Assembly (NCBI RefSeq): GCF_000255555.1
Contig: NZ_AGRW01000049.1
Location: 1 to 64,000, forward strand
Source of the DNA: Treponema saccharophilum DSM 2985
Lineage (GTDB): Bacteria > Spirochaetota > Spirochaetia > Treponematales > Treponemataceae
Reading direction: 5' to 3'
Length of the DNA stretch: 64,000 nucleotides
Positions 16,335 to 26,700 of this stretch are shown in pieces; within the stretch, counting starts at the first letter, position 1, and each line of letters begins with the position of its first letter. The notes below the pieces were generated by a model. It was not told the origin of the DNA. It saw only the letters and a list, made by a program, of their open reading frames with translations, and did no database searches. The translations under genes and the position numbers were made by a program.

Positions 16335-17213
16335 ATGGGAACAGCGCTCGCGCTCGCGCTTTTTGCCGCGCCATCATGCGCCGAGCAGGCGCAGAACCCG
16401 ATATGCACGTCGATTCGGGCATCGCAGTCGACCCCGAACACGGTGAAGATAACGTGGACGGTCCCGAAAGACGCGCGCATGAAAGCGGGCGCGCTCCTTC
16501 TTTTCCGCTCAGACTCCCCGCTCAACAGCCTTGATGGGCTTGAGCCGCGGGCGGAGCTTCCCTCCTTTGCGGATTCGTTCCATGACAAAATCGAAAAATA
16601 CGGCGACTACTACTACGCCGTCGCGGTGAAAGAAGAAGGCGGCGGCGCGTTCCCCCTCCTTGTCCCGGAATCGAACGTCACGGTCAAGCCGGTCAGGCTC
16701 AGGAAAACGGAAGTCGCGGCGCAGAACATGGGCGCGGGGAAGACGTACGAGGACGGGCAGATGCGCGAGCGCCCCCTCCCGTTCATCGACATGTTCGACC
16801 TCGAATTCGATTTCTCGGAAAAGAAGGGAAACATCAGCGCGGAGACGACGGAAATCGCGCGGGAGCTTGCCGGGATTTACGCGGACAAGCGCGTCGTGCT
16901 CGCGCCGCACGTCTTCGACGAGGACCTCATGTCATCAGCGAGCGGCGACGACTATTTCCTGTTCGAGATTCTGAAAGACCATTTCATAAAAAAGGATTAC
17001 AAAAAGAGCGAGGAGAAGCTCCTGTCGTTCCTCGCCGTGAACAGACCGAGGCAGATAGCCGAAAGGGCAACATTCTACCTCGGGGAGGCGAGATATTTTT
17101 CGGGCGACTATAAGGGCGCGATAGAATCGTTCCTGCAGGTGGGCGAGACGAGGAGCGCGCTGGCACGTAAATGGATAGACTCCTCGCTCGACCTCTATAA
17201 AATAAGCGACTAG
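16335..17213 (+). CDS. Secreted Fn3-like protein with helical C-terminus (292 aa)
   Basis: ATG 16335 is chosen over an upstream ATG (16314) because AGGAAG lies 7 nt before it, leaving a short signal peptide (MGTALALALFAAPSCA). Residues about 25-110 resemble a fibronectin type III domain (SIRASQSTPNTVKITWTVPK, then YGDYYYAVAVKEEGG). The C-terminal third is helical and TPR-like (FIKKDYKKSEEKLLSFL, then RATFYLGEARYFSGDYKGAI). It is one of only five plus-strand genes. Its stop codon shares the tetranucleotide CTAG with the stop of the convergent TPR gene. A periplasmic assembly role is plausible but unproven. Confidence 0.8.
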   Translation: MGTALALALFAAPSCAEQAQNPICTSIRASQSTPNTVKITWTVPKDARMKAGALLLFRSDSPLNSLDGLEPRAELPSFADSFHDKIEKYGDYYYAVAVKEEGGGAFPLLVPESNVTVKPVRLRKTEVAAQNMGAGKTYEDGQMRERPLPFIDMFDLEFDFSEKKGNISAETTEIARELAGIYADKRVVLAPHVFDEDLMSSASGDDYFLFEILKDHFIKKDYKKSEEKLLSFLAVNRPRQIAERATFYLGEARYFSGDYKGAIESFLQVGETRSALARKWIDSSLDLYKISD

Positions 17214-19420
17214 CGGATTCCCCGAATGAGGTCGAGGACGAGCGGCGTCTTGACGATGCCGAGCTCGTTCGCGTCGAGCTTCTTGCGCTCGGCAGGAAGA
17301 ATCCTGTCGCCGTCTTCCCCGGCGGCGGGCGACGTGTCGGAAATGGCGCCCGCATTCTCGCCACCGTCTTCGGGAAGGACGCGGACAAGCACCTCGTCGC
17401 CGACGTTCACGCGGTCGTAGAACCCGTTCTGCTCAAGAACGCCCTGAGAGATTTCCTCGCCGACCTTCGAAATCGTGATGGTCCCGAGCGAATCCTTCTC
17501 GTCGAATCGGACGCCGCGCCCCATATCGACCGTCTGGATTTTTCCCGCCTTGACGACATCGAGGACGGCGTTCTCCTTCATTCCCTCGACGAAGCCAAGG
17601 TCCACGACGATATCGTTGACGCTCCGCCTTATTATCTTACCGCGGACGGGGAGCATTCCCAAAACGTCGCGCCTGAACGCCCGCAGAATCGAGGCGAACC
17701 TGTCGTTTCCCGTTCTGAAATAGTTGAGCGAGTCCGTCTCCGTTCCCGTTCGTCCGGAATACACCTTCGCATCCATTGAAATCTCGCGCTCAGTCTCCTC
17801 GACGCCGACAATCACGAAATAGTCGAGCTTGCTTTTCCGCGCGAGACGGTATGCCTCGCTGTAGCCGCTGACGGCACCGTTGTGGATGACGACGGAAGTC
17901 GTCGCGATTCCGCCGAAAATGTCGGAAATCATCCCCGTCACGACTTCCTCGCCGTCGGTATGGACCATCCTTGACGGAGAGCTTACATAGTAGACGCCGA
18001 TGTTCCATCTCACCTTGTCGAGATAGAACGGGTCGACGTTCCATTCAGACGAGAGCGAGTATTTCATGAGGGACTCATATGCCTCTATCGTGTAGTTGAC
18101 GATGTTCTCGCGGCGCGTCGGTTTCTCGGAAGACGGCTTCATCGACGACTTTATGAATTTGAGCTGCTGGAGATAAAGCTCGTCGAGCCCCGAGCGCGAA
18201 AGCAGCTCCGCGAATTCCGCGCGCGCCTCCATGTTGTTCGGGTCGACTTTGAGCGCGCGCTGGTATTCGTAGCGGGACTCCTCCCCCATAAAAACCTTCC
18301 CGTAGTCGCGCGCCTTCTGGACATGATATGAAGCCCAGCCGCTCCGCCTCGAATCCTCAATCGGAACAGACTTCGCGACGGCAAGCTCAAGGGCGGCACG
18401 CATCATCTCGTCCTGAGGGTTCTCGTCAAGCCCGCCCGACCACGTCGTCACCGCCTTGCCGGATTCCCCGCGCCTCATCTCGGAAAGCCCCTTCAAATAC
18501 CACGCCTCGGAAGTCTTCCTGTTTTTTGAAATAAGGTACGAGCAAATATCGATGGTGTCGTCGTAGCGTTTCTGCGAGAAGAGGATGTTGGCGAGAAGCA
18601 CGTACGCCTTGCTGAACGAGCCGTCAATCTGGACAGCCGCGCGGGCACGCCGCTCCGCCTCCTGATAATCCCCGCGCCGCGCCGACAGATACGCGGCGAG
18701 ATAATGGACTTCGGCATCGCCTGAATGGAATTTCAGCGCCTGCTCTATGTACGTCTGCGTCGCATCGAAATTCCCCATCTCGGCGGAAAGGAGCGCGAGC
18801 GAAAGGAGCGCCTTTCTGTTGTTCGTCTGGCGCTTGAGCGCGTCGAGGTAGAGCTGCCGCGCGCCCGAGAAACTTCCGCTGAACAAATCTATCTCGGCAA
18901 GCCCGAAACGGGCGTCGATGTTGTTCGGATTCGTCCTGATTATATCGGTGAAAACCTTCTTCGCGTCGTCGAGCCGCCCGAGCGATATGTAAATCATCCC
19001 GCGGAGGTTCTGAATCTCCGTGCGGTTCTTCGCGAATTTCTCGGCGGACTCAAGGTATGTCAGCGCGAGGCTGTAGTCCCCGACGGCGTAGGTGACCTCG
19101 GAAAGGCGGAACCACGCGTCGCCGTACGACGGATTTGCCTGAAGCGCCTGCTGATAATCCTCCGAGGCGCCGTAGTAGTCCTCTTTGTTCTGTTTCGCCA
19201 TGCCGCTGTCGAAGAAATCGACCGCGCCCGACGCGAAAGCCCGGGGCGACGCAAAGAAAAGCCCCGACAAGACGAGCGGCAGGAAAACGCCGAGCCGCAA
19301 ACCGCAGCGCGGAACGCCCTGAAAGAATCCGGAGATTCCGCAGAAAGATGATGGAGCGATTCCATTTCCGGAATCCCCGGCCGACTCGAATATCCTCGCG
19401 TTATGCATTCGTATTTTCAT
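17210..19420 (-). CDS. Secreted TPR-repeat protein (736 aa)
   Basis: A hydrophobic signal segment lies unusually far in (about 41-63, GVFLPLVLSGLFFASPRAFA), so the true start may be downstream of ATG 19420; ATG 19408 is an alternative, and no strong ribosome-binding site is visible. Residues about 66-390 contain roughly eight to nine tetratricopeptide repeats of the A-x-x-x-Y/F-x-x-A-L type. The remaining 340 residues form a mixed alpha/beta module with a segment like secreted curli- or FlgT-type domains (DYFVIVGVEETEREISMDA, then GKIIRRSVNDIVVDLGFVEG). It probably acts as a periplasmic scaffold. Convergent with the Fn3-like gene, sharing a CTAG stop. Confidence 0.85.
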   Translation of the reverse strand: MKIRMHNARIFESAGDSGNGIAPSSFCGISGFFQGVPRCGLRLGVFLPLVLSGLFFASPRAFASGAVDFFDSGMAKQNKEDYYGASEDYQQALQANPSYGDAWFRLSEVTYAVGDYSLALTYLESAEKFAKNRTEIQNLRGMIYISLGRLDDAKKVFTDIIRTNPNNIDARFGLAEIDLFSGSFSGARQLYLDALKRQTNNRKALLSLALLSAEMGNFDATQTYIEQALKFHSGDAEVHYLAAYLSARRGDYQEAERRARAAVQIDGSFSKAYVLLANILFSQKRYDDTIDICSYLISKNRKTSEAWYLKGLSEMRRGESGKAVTTWSGGLDENPQDEMMRAALELAVAKSVPIEDSRRSGWASYHVQKARDYGKVFMGEESRYEYQRALKVDPNNMEARAEFAELLSRSGLDELYLQQLKFIKSSMKPSSEKPTRRENIVNYTIEAYESLMKYSLSSEWNVDPFYLDKVRWNIGVYYVSSPSRMVHTDGEEVVTGMISDIFGGIATTSVVIHNGAVSGYSEAYRLARKSKLDYFVIVGVEETEREISMDAKVYSGRTGTETDSLNYFRTGNDRFASILRAFRRDVLGMLPVRGKIIRRSVNDIVVDLGFVEGMKENAVLDVVKAGKIQTVDMGRGVRFDEKDSLGTITISKVGEEISQGVLEQNGFYDRVNVGDEVLVRVLPEDGGENAGAISDTSPAAGEDGDRILPAERKKLDANELGIVKTPLVLDLIRGIR

Positions 19421-19538
19421 TTGACACTGACTCTTGTTTTTTGAAATTGAGGTGAGCCCGAAGAGGCACGTCCAGCCTTTTTCAACGGGCGACCTGCGGA
19501 CACGCGCGCAAAACGGCGGCGGAAAATCCGCGTTCTCA

Positions 19539-20339
19539 TCAATTATCGTCAGTTTTCGCCTCGGTCTTCTTAATTACTTTCAACAAATTGATGCGGTGCC
19601 CCTCCATTTTCTGCACGGTGAACTCGAAATCGCCGAATTCAGCGCGCTCGGAGACGGACGGGATGCGCCCGAACAAATCGAGGACGAAACCGCCGAGCGT
19701 GTCCAAATCCTCGGTCGGGAAATCGGACGAAATCGTCTCGTTCAGCTCCTCCAGATTCACGCGCGCGTCGCAAATCCACGCGTTCTTGCCCGTCGAGACG
19801 ACGAGCTCGTTCTCGTTGTCGAACTCGTCCTGGATGTCGCCGACAATCTCCTCGATGATGTCCTCCATGCACACGATTCCTGAAACGCCGCCGTACTCGT
19901 CAATCGCAATCGCTATGTGGATTTTCCGCCGCTTGAATTCGCGAAGGAGGCTGTCGATTCTCTTCGACTCGGGCACGAAATAAGCCTTGCGGATTATGCC
20001 GCGCAAATCGACGCCTTCCTTGCGGGAATACGCCTTTATGATGTCCTTGACGTAGAGCACGCCCTCAACGTTGTCTATCGACTCGCTGTAGACCGGGAAG
20101 CGCGAATGGCCGCTCGCCGCGACTTTTTCGAGAAGCTCCTCCTGCGGCGTGTCGATGGAAATGAAATCGACGTCGATTCGAGGAATCATGACTTCCTTCA
20201 CGGACGTCTCCGAAAGCTCCTCGACGCCCTTTATCATGTCCTTCTTCTCCTCCGTCAGCATGGAGTTGTCGTCGATTTTTGCGTGCGGCTCCTCGCCATG
20301 AGAATCGCGCTTCTTTTTTCCGAAATTGAATAGTCCCAT
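19539..20339 (-). CDS. corC: CorC/TlyC-type CBS-domain protein
   Basis: The 266-aa protein has a CBS pair (about 45-170, with VKEVMIPRIDVDFISIDTP, GHSRFPVYSESIDNVEGVLY and IAIAIDEYGGVSGIVCMEDI) and a C-terminal CorC_HlyC transporter-associated domain (about 185-260). The N-terminal membrane domain of larger HlyC proteins is missing, as in CorC. In enterobacteria CorC contributes to Mg/Co handling; in spirochaetes the family has been named TlyC haemolysin, which may be a misnomer. It ends the phoH-pgpH-ybeY-corC cluster, the conserved order in many bacteria. Confidence 0.9.
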   Translation of the reverse strand: MGLFNFGKKKRDSHGEEPHAKIDDNSMLTEEKKDMIKGVEELSETSVKEVMIPRIDVDFISIDTPQEELLEKVAASGHSRFPVYSESIDNVEGVLYVKDIIKAYSRKEGVDLRGIIRKAYFVPESKRIDSLLREFKRRKIHIAIAIDEYGGVSGIVCMEDIIEEIVGDIQDEFDNENELVVSTGKNAWICDARVNLEELNETISSDFPTEDLDTLGGFVLDLFGRIPSVSERAEFGDFEFTVQKMEGHRINLLKVIKKTEAKTDDN

Positions 20340-20369
20340 TTTCCGTTCCTGCGATAAAACCGATGAAAT

Positions 20370-20870
20370 TCAGATAAGCCTCACGGACGCGAACTCCGCG
20401 AGGACATCCTCCTGAAGGCGGAGCATCTCGTCGGTCGGCACGACGCCCGGCTCGACATGCGCGTCCCCGTGGTCGTACCCGTTCAGATGGAGCGAGCCGT
20501 GGACGAGAAGGCGCTTGAGCTCCTCGTCAACGCCTACGCCGAAATACGCCGCGTTTTTCGGTAGCGTCTCGAAGCTTATGAGCATGTCGCCCGCAACGAG
20601 CCACCGCCCCTCGTCGTCCTCGTACTCGTCGCCGTTCTCGTATTCGAGGATATCCGTCGGCGCGTCGATTCCCCTGTCGTTCCTGTTGTATTCCCGTATG
20701 AAACCGTCGTCGCAGAAAAGAACCGACACCTCCTCGCCGTCATAGCCGAGGCGAGAAAGGACGCGCGACACGAAATCCTCGATTTTCCCCGATTCGGCAA
20801 GGTCGAAGAACGCGGCGTTGCTTTCGTCGCGCTCGATGTCGTCCTGCATGGAAACCAAAATCCTGTTCAT
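20370..20870 (-). CDS. ybeY: Endoribonuclease YbeY
   Basis: Metal-dependent RNase for 16S rRNA 3'-end maturation and ribosome quality control. The zinc-binding signature HGSLHLNGYDH gives His124, His128 and His134 in the 166-aa protein. ATG 20870 has GGAGG 4 nt upstream; a TTG start further upstream would include that ribosome-binding site and is rejected. The stretch between 'TDIL' and 'AGD' is acidic (DEYEDDEG), replacing the common SFP segment. It lies between pgpH and corC. Confidence 0.95.
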   Translation of the reverse strand: MNRILVSMQDDIERDESNAAFFDLAESGKIEDFVSRVLSRLGYDGEEVSVLFCDDGFIREYNRNDRGIDAPTDILEYENGDEYEDDEGRWLVAGDMLISFETLPKNAAYFGVGVDEELKRLLVHGSLHLNGYDHGDAHVEPGVVPTDEMLRLQEDVLAEFASVRLI

Positions 20871-20903
20871 TTTTCCTCCAAAAAAAATCAAAGCAAACTG
20901 CCG

Positions 20904-22655
20904 TCAGCCCTGCTCCGGCTCATTCCCGCCGGAAACCTGGGCGGAGCCTTCCTCTTTCTCTTCCTTTCCGTCGCCCTCATCGGGGTCCTTCTGGTTCGGA
21001 TACTTGGTGCGCGAATGGTAGTGCCCCGCGAGAACCTGCACGAACGACTCCTTTATGAGCGAAAGCTCCCCGAACGTAAGCCCGCATTTTTCGAGCTGGT
21101 GCCCCGCAACCTTCGCGTCGATAAGCGTCTGGATGAATTTCTCTATGCGGGAGACGGACGGCTTGTCGAGGCTCCGGCAGGCGGCCTCCGCAGTGTCGGC
21201 AAGCATGACGACGGCGCTCTCCTTCGTGACGGGCGGCGTCCCCGGATACGAGAAATCGGTCTCGGACACGCTCGGGTCGATTTCCTTCGCCTTCGCGTAG
21301 AAATACGCGATGACGCTGTTCCCGTGGTGCTCGGCGATTATGTCGATAACCTGCGACGGAAGATGCATTTTCCGCGCCATCTCCACGCCCTTCTTCACGT
21401 GGCTCTTTATTATGGAAGCGGACATCGACGGGCTTATCGAATCGTGCTTGTTCTCCCCGTTCGACTGGTTCTCCGTGAAGTATTCCGGCTGGTCGAGCTT
21501 TCCGATGTCGTGGTAGAAAGCCGCGACGCGCGCGAGGAAGTGGTTCGCCCCGATTTCCCGGCACGCGTTCTCCGCGAGCTGCGAGACCATCATGCTGTGG
21601 TTGTACGTCCCGCTCGCGTTTATGAGGAGTTTCCTCAGGACGGGGGAATTCGCCGTGTCGCTCAAATCCATGAGGCGGAAAACGGACGCCGTGTTCATGA
21701 GGTTCTCGAGCGGCGTCAGCAGACCGAGGACGAGGATTCCCGATATGAAGCTGTTGAGCACGACGCCCGCGAGCACGAACGCGATGTCGGAGAACTTGTC
21801 GTTGAAAATCACCTTGAACACGATGACGAAAACAATACCGAGCGCGGACTGGAGAAGGGACGCGAACACGATGTCGATTCTCTTCTCGATTTTGCGGACA
21901 ATCCGAGCGGAGGAAAGCCCAGTCGCGAACGTGAACAGCGCCGGCACGACCTCGAACCCGCCCGCGCCGAGAACGCCCGCCGCAAGCACGACGGAATACA
22001 GGAAAGCCGATTTCTGCCCGAAGAGGATTGCGACGAGAAGGAGCGCGAGCACCGACGGAATCACGGGCACAATCCTGAACGGCGACTGGAACGCAATCGC
22101 CCGCGCCGAGAACGTCATGAAGAAGAACGTCAGGAAGAAAAGCACGCACTCAAGCACGAGCTCGCGCATCTCGGCGCGCTTCCCCAAAATGACGGGGCTG
22201 AAAAGCACAATCCAGAGCGCGCACACCAATATAAGGAAGAAGACGACGTTCCCTATCGAGCGGTAATCGACCTGCGTCGGCGAGTCGGAAAGTTTCCGGA
22301 GCTTCAGCAGCGCCTCCTCCGTCACGGGAAACCCCTTCTTCACGATTTTCTCGCCCTCGATTATCTCAATCGGGTACATTTCCGTAGCGCGCATCGTTTT
22401 CGGCGCGACTATCGTCTCGAAGGCAATCTGCCCGACCTCAAGCTCGCCTGCCGAATACGACACGACGCTCTCGCCCCTGTTCGCCCCGAAATACACCACG
22501 GCGGAAACAGCCGCAAACGTCGCGAACGCGAGCACGAACCGCGCCCAATTTCTTTTGAGGAAAACGATGACGGGACGGACAATCCCGAACGCATCCCCGT
22601 CGTCATTCCGCTTGCTGATTTTTTCCGCTATCGTATCCCCGTTCGCAGCATCCAT
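20904..22655 (-). CDS. pgpH: 7TM-HD (PgpH-type) cyclic-di-AMP phosphodiesterase-like protein
   Basis: Membrane protein with a short N-terminal segment, one membrane helix (about 36-55), a reduced extracellular domain, about six to seven membrane helices (140-340), and a cytoplasmic HD domain carrying FYHDIGKLDQPEYF, the HD-Asp signature, with further metal-site histidines (HVKKGVEMA, AEHHGNSVIAYFY). This is the YqfF/PgpH architecture, which hydrolyses c-di-AMP. The 583-aa length is shorter than Listeria PgpH because the extracellular domain is small. The position between phoH and ybeY matches Bacillota. c-di-AMP signalling in this organism is inferred. Confidence 0.9.
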   Translation of the reverse strand: MDAANGDTIAEKISKRNDDGDAFGIVRPVIVFLKRNWARFVLAFATFAAVSAVVYFGANRGESVVSYSAGELEVGQIAFETIVAPKTMRATEMYPIEIIEGEKIVKKGFPVTEEALLKLRKLSDSPTQVDYRSIGNVVFFLILVCALWIVLFSPVILGKRAEMRELVLECVLFFLTFFFMTFSARAIAFQSPFRIVPVIPSVLALLLVAILFGQKSAFLYSVVLAAGVLGAGGFEVVPALFTFATGLSSARIVRKIEKRIDIVFASLLQSALGIVFVIVFKVIFNDKFSDIAFVLAGVVLNSFISGILVLGLLTPLENLMNTASVFRLMDLSDTANSPVLRKLLINASGTYNHSMMVSQLAENACREIGANHFLARVAAFYHDIGKLDQPEYFTENQSNGENKHDSISPSMSASIIKSHVKKGVEMARKMHLPSQVIDIIAEHHGNSVIAYFYAKAKEIDPSVSETDFSYPGTPPVTKESAVVMLADTAEAACRSLDKPSVSRIEKFIQTLIDAKVAGHQLEKCGLTFGELSLIKESFVQVLAGHYHSRTKYPNQKDPDEGDGKEEKEEGSAQVSGGNEPEQG

Positions 22656-22658
22656 CGC

Positions 22659-23675
22659 TCAGCCCTCCTTGTCTCTGAAAGCGCCCTGCCCAGGAAAACG
22701 CTCCGCGGCATCAGCCTCGTACGCGGCAACGATTTTCCTGACGAGCGTCGAGCGCACGACATCCGTGCCGTCAAGCTCGACTATTCCTATTTCCGGTATG
22801 CCGCGCAGGATTCCGAGCGCGTGGACGAGTCCGGAGCGCTGCTTTTTCGGAAGGTCGACCTGCGTGACGTCGCCCGTTATAAAAACCTTCGCGTTTTCTC
22901 CCATCCTCGTCAAAAACATCTTCATCTGCTCAGCCGTCGTGTTCTGCGCCTCGTCCAGGATGACGACGCAGTTCGACAGCGTGCGCCCCCTCATGTAAGC
23001 GAGCGGCGCGATTTCGACGATTCCGCTCTCGACGAGCCGCGCGACGACATCGCGCGGAAGGCAGCGCCCCATCGAGTCGTAGAGCGGGCGGAGGTACGGG
23101 TTTATCTTCTCCTCGAGGTTCCCGGGAAGGAAGCCGAGGCTCTCGCCAGCCTCGACAATCGGGCGCGTGAGGATTATGGACGAGACGCGCTTCGACATCG
23201 CAAGGCGCAGCGCCTCCGCGACGGCGAGGAACGTCTTTCCCGAACCCGCAGGCCCGACGGCAAAAACGAGGTCGTGGCTTCTGAAGGAGGAGACGAGCGA
23301 GGCCTGGTTCGGCGTTTTCGGGTAGACGCGGTGCGTTCCGCCGGGAATGCTTATCGCGCAGTCCCCAGCATTGAAAGGAACGCGGGAATCGGAAGCCCGC
23401 CTTCCCCATCCGACGAAGCCGGTGTTGAGTATCGACTCAAGCAGGTCGGGGGAGCATTTTCCGCCCTCCGCAATCTCGTCCGTTATTCTGTCTATTATGA
23501 ATTTGAATTTCCGGTGAATGTCCTCGTCCTCCGCCTCAACTGAAAGCTCGTTCCCGCGTGTGTATACCGGAGTGCCGAGAAACGATTCTATGCGCTTGAG
23601 GTTGCAGTCGTTCGTCCCGCAAACCTGCGAGAGAACATCGGAATCGGACAGGACTACTGTAAAGACCTTTTCCAT
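22659..23675 (-). CDS. phoH: PhoH-family ATPase
   Basis: The 338-aa protein contains a KH-like N-terminal region (NLKRIESFLGTPVYTRGNEL), Walker A GPAGSGKTFLAVAEA, the landmark RPIVEAGESLGFLPG, and Walker B VILDEAQNTTAEQMKMFLTR. PhoH proteins are RNA-associated ATPases linked to YbeY. ATG 23675 is chosen because family similarity starts there; the much longer upstream open frame is a shadow of the lptD-like gene. It begins the phoH-pgpH-ybeY-corC block, 57 nt after the lptD-like stop. Confidence 0.95.
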   Translation of the reverse strand: MEKVFTVVLSDSDVLSQVCGTNDCNLKRIESFLGTPVYTRGNELSVEAEDEDIHRKFKFIIDRITDEIAEGGKCSPDLLESILNTGFVGWGRRASDSRVPFNAGDCAISIPGGTHRVYPKTPNQASLVSSFRSHDLVFAVGPAGSGKTFLAVAEALRLAMSKRVSSIILTRPIVEAGESLGFLPGNLEEKINPYLRPLYDSMGRCLPRDVVARLVESGIVEIAPLAYMRGRTLSNCVVILDEAQNTTAEQMKMFLTRMGENAKVFITGDVTQVDLPKKQRSGLVHALGILRGIPEIGIVELDGTDVVRSTLVRKIVAAYEADAAERFPGQGAFRDKEG

Positions 23676-23731
23676 GTGGCTTCCATTGTACCCCAAGAAC
23701 GCACTTCCAACAATCGCAAAGGGACGGAAGG

Positions 23732-26700
23732 CTACGGGTTCAGCTTCCACTCGCCGTAGTCGTCGACAATCTGCGTTTTCATGCTCGACAGCGGCCGCCA
23801 CGACACGCTGAACGACGCGTAGGGGCTGAAATCGTAATGCGCGGGCGAGCTGCTCGTCGCCGAGACGTATTTCGGGGAAATCGAAAGCGAGAAGCTGAAA
23901 TCCCAGTCGTCGAGGTCGTGCGTCGCCGTCACGCTGATGCTTTTCATCTTGAACGCGCTCGCCTTCCTCTTCTCGTCGGAATCGAAGCGGAGCGAGTCGA
24001 CCAAATCGCGGAAAATGCTCCGCTCGCCGTTGCTCCCGTAATAGAAGTCGAATTCGTCGTCGGCACAGAAATAGCGGAAGATGCTGCTGTTGCGGCTTTC
24101 CGCGCTGAACGACAGGTCGAGGAATTCGCTGACCTTGAACGTCACCCCCGGCTTGAACACCATATAGCTGCTCGTCGGGCGGAGGAAGTCGTAGACGATG
24201 CTCGCGGAAAGCGTCGGCGCGAGCGCGATTCGTCCCGCCATCCACTTGAACGAGCCAGACGAGTTCGTGTACGCGAGCGAAAGCTGGTACGGCTGGAAGC
24301 TCTTGTCGTCGCTCGAATTCGCCTTCCATCCCTTCCGCGACGTTATCGTCCCGTTTGCGTCGCGGACGACGTTGAACGTATACCCCGCGACGTAGCTTGC
24401 CGTGTACGAAAGCTGCATCCCGTACCCGGAAAGGGAGAATTTCAGCGACTCGTGCTCGCGCTCCTCGAAATCGTATATATACGACTGCGTAAATTTGAGC
24501 TTCCCGGAAAACGCGCTGACGGAAAGGGACTGAGACAAATCGTCCTTGACCCAGTAGTGCCACTCCCCGCTGCCCGTATTCTCGGACGTGTTCTCCTTTA
24601 TGCCGCCTGACGCCGAGAATGTGACGAACGGAAACGAAAGGGAAAGCGTCCCCTTGTACGCGTCGGGCTGGGGGCGCAGCGTTGACGAGAGCGTGAAGCT
24701 CTGCGAAAGCTTCTTGTCGAATTCGGTGGCGGCGAGCGTCGCGGACAGGGTGTGCGCCGTCACGCAGTCCTCGCTCCAGAGCTGCATCGTCAGGTATTCC
24801 CACTCCGGCTCCTCGTCGTCCTCGCTTATATACTTCGTCTCAATCATCTTGACCGTCGAATTCCACGAGATTGCGGTGTTCGCGAAATGCTCGGTATAGC
24901 AAAACGGCTTGAGCGTGAGCGAATTCGTGCCCGTCAAATCGAGCTTGCGCGCCTTGTAGTCCGCCGTCATTATCGACTTTCCCGACGTCGTCATGTTCCC
25001 ATCGTCGTCGTAGTAGTAGCCGCTCAGATACGGGTGCTTCTGGTAGACGGGGTTGAACGTGAACGAATTCGACATCGAGAAAAAGCTGTCCCGGAATCCG
25101 AGCGCGCTCGTGAGGACGACGGGCGACTTGACTTGCACGTACGTCGACTGCATGTCGCTCCACGAAAAATCGTCGGGCGTCGCAATCTCCGAGGCGAGGT
25201 ACGAGAACTGCGAGGAGAAATCCGGCGTCACGGTGTAGCCCAGGCTGTACGTCAGCCCGCTCACCGCCGTCGTCGAGAACGACGGGACAGAAAGGAGCGG
25301 GAGCGCGGATTCGGGGAGCGCTGTCTTTTCCTCGCCGCCGGAATCGTCCTTTTCATCCTCATCCGCCTTTTTCTCATTCTCCTCCGCCTCCGGCTCCTTC
25401 TTACGGTCCTCCTCAGTCTTGAATTCGTCGGGAAGGGAAAGCTTCGGCGCTTCGGATGATTTTTTCTGGGTCTGGGACGCGGGAATCTTGACGAGCGTCC
25501 CCGCGACTTTCGCCGTGACCTTGAAAGGGTTCACCTGCGACGGGTAATAGAATTTCCGCTCGGGCGTGTACGTCGCCCACGTCTTGTCGGCGCTGTATTC
25601 GTCGCGCTCGGAAAGCTTGGAGTTCGCCTTTGACGAATAGGTGACGGACGAGGAGAAACTCGATATCGAAAGCGACGATATGAACGGCGAGACTGATTCG
25701 GGAAGCTTGAACGTATGGCTCCCGCTCAAATTCCACGAGAACGAAGACGTCTCGGTCACGTCGTCGTCGTCATCGTCGTCGTCGGAATTCCCGCCGCTCA
25801 TCGCGTAGTCTATCCAGTCCATCGACTCGACCCTGTCGTCGAAATCGTAGACGAAGAACGGGTCGGAATAAATCGGCATGGAAAGCGTGAGCGAGAACGG
25901 TTTCGCCATCGTCATCTTCAGGTTCGTCCGAAAGCGGAACGGCGCGCGGAACCCCATGAAATTCGAGCTGTCGGAAATTTTGTCGCCCGCGTCGTTGTAC
26001 GGGAGATACGTTCCCGACGAGCTTTTGAAAACCGTGTTCGAGAACGCAATCTCGGCGCTCGCGGCAAGGCTCGTCACGTACGTTCCAGGAACTAGATTCA
26101 TGTCGAAGCCCGTCATGAAACCGAGGTTCGCGTAATAGTCCGCCATTATCTTCGCGTAATGCGCCGTGTCGCCCTTGAAATCCTCGTCGAGGTTGTGGAG
26201 GACAAGCCCCTCGCGCACCTGCTTCTTCATCGAGGACGTGTTCATCAGGCTGAAGAAATTTATCTTGTCGTCGTCGTCGCTGTCCGTCGTCGCCGACGAA
26301 TTCGTCTTCCGCCCGAAAATGTACGTCGTCGTGTTGACGAAATACCCCGTCCGCGCCTTGTGCCCGAACGACGGGTTGAAGACGAGCTCGTCCTTGGGAT
26401 AGTAGAACGCCGGAAGCCACAGAAGCGGAACCCTGCCGACGAAAAGGACGGCGTTGAGGAATGCGAATTCGCCGCCGGGAAGAAGCCAAATTCTTGAGGC
26501 GAGAATCCTCCAGTGCGGGTTCTCGTCGTCGCAGAAGGTGAGGTTCCCCGACTTGAACGCGATTGTCCCGCCCGAGTCCCGCCCGAACACGTCCGAGGCG
26601 ACGATGAGCGTGCTCCCGCTCGGCAGGTTGAGCGCGTCGCTCGACGTCTGCACCGCCCGCCCGTTGTCGAAGACGCCCTCGAGCGTCGCCGTGTTGAACA

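Noticed and set aside
21015-23543. 842-codon open frame on the plus strand, antisense to pgpH and phoH
   Set aside because: Its residues are Arg/Glu/His-rich nonsense typical of a high-G+C antisense frame, and the minus-strand genes are certain.
25759-25784. GTC triplet run as a phase-variation switch
   Set aside because: The unit is three bases, so slippage changes Asp number but cannot turn the gene off; the run is also interrupted by CAT.
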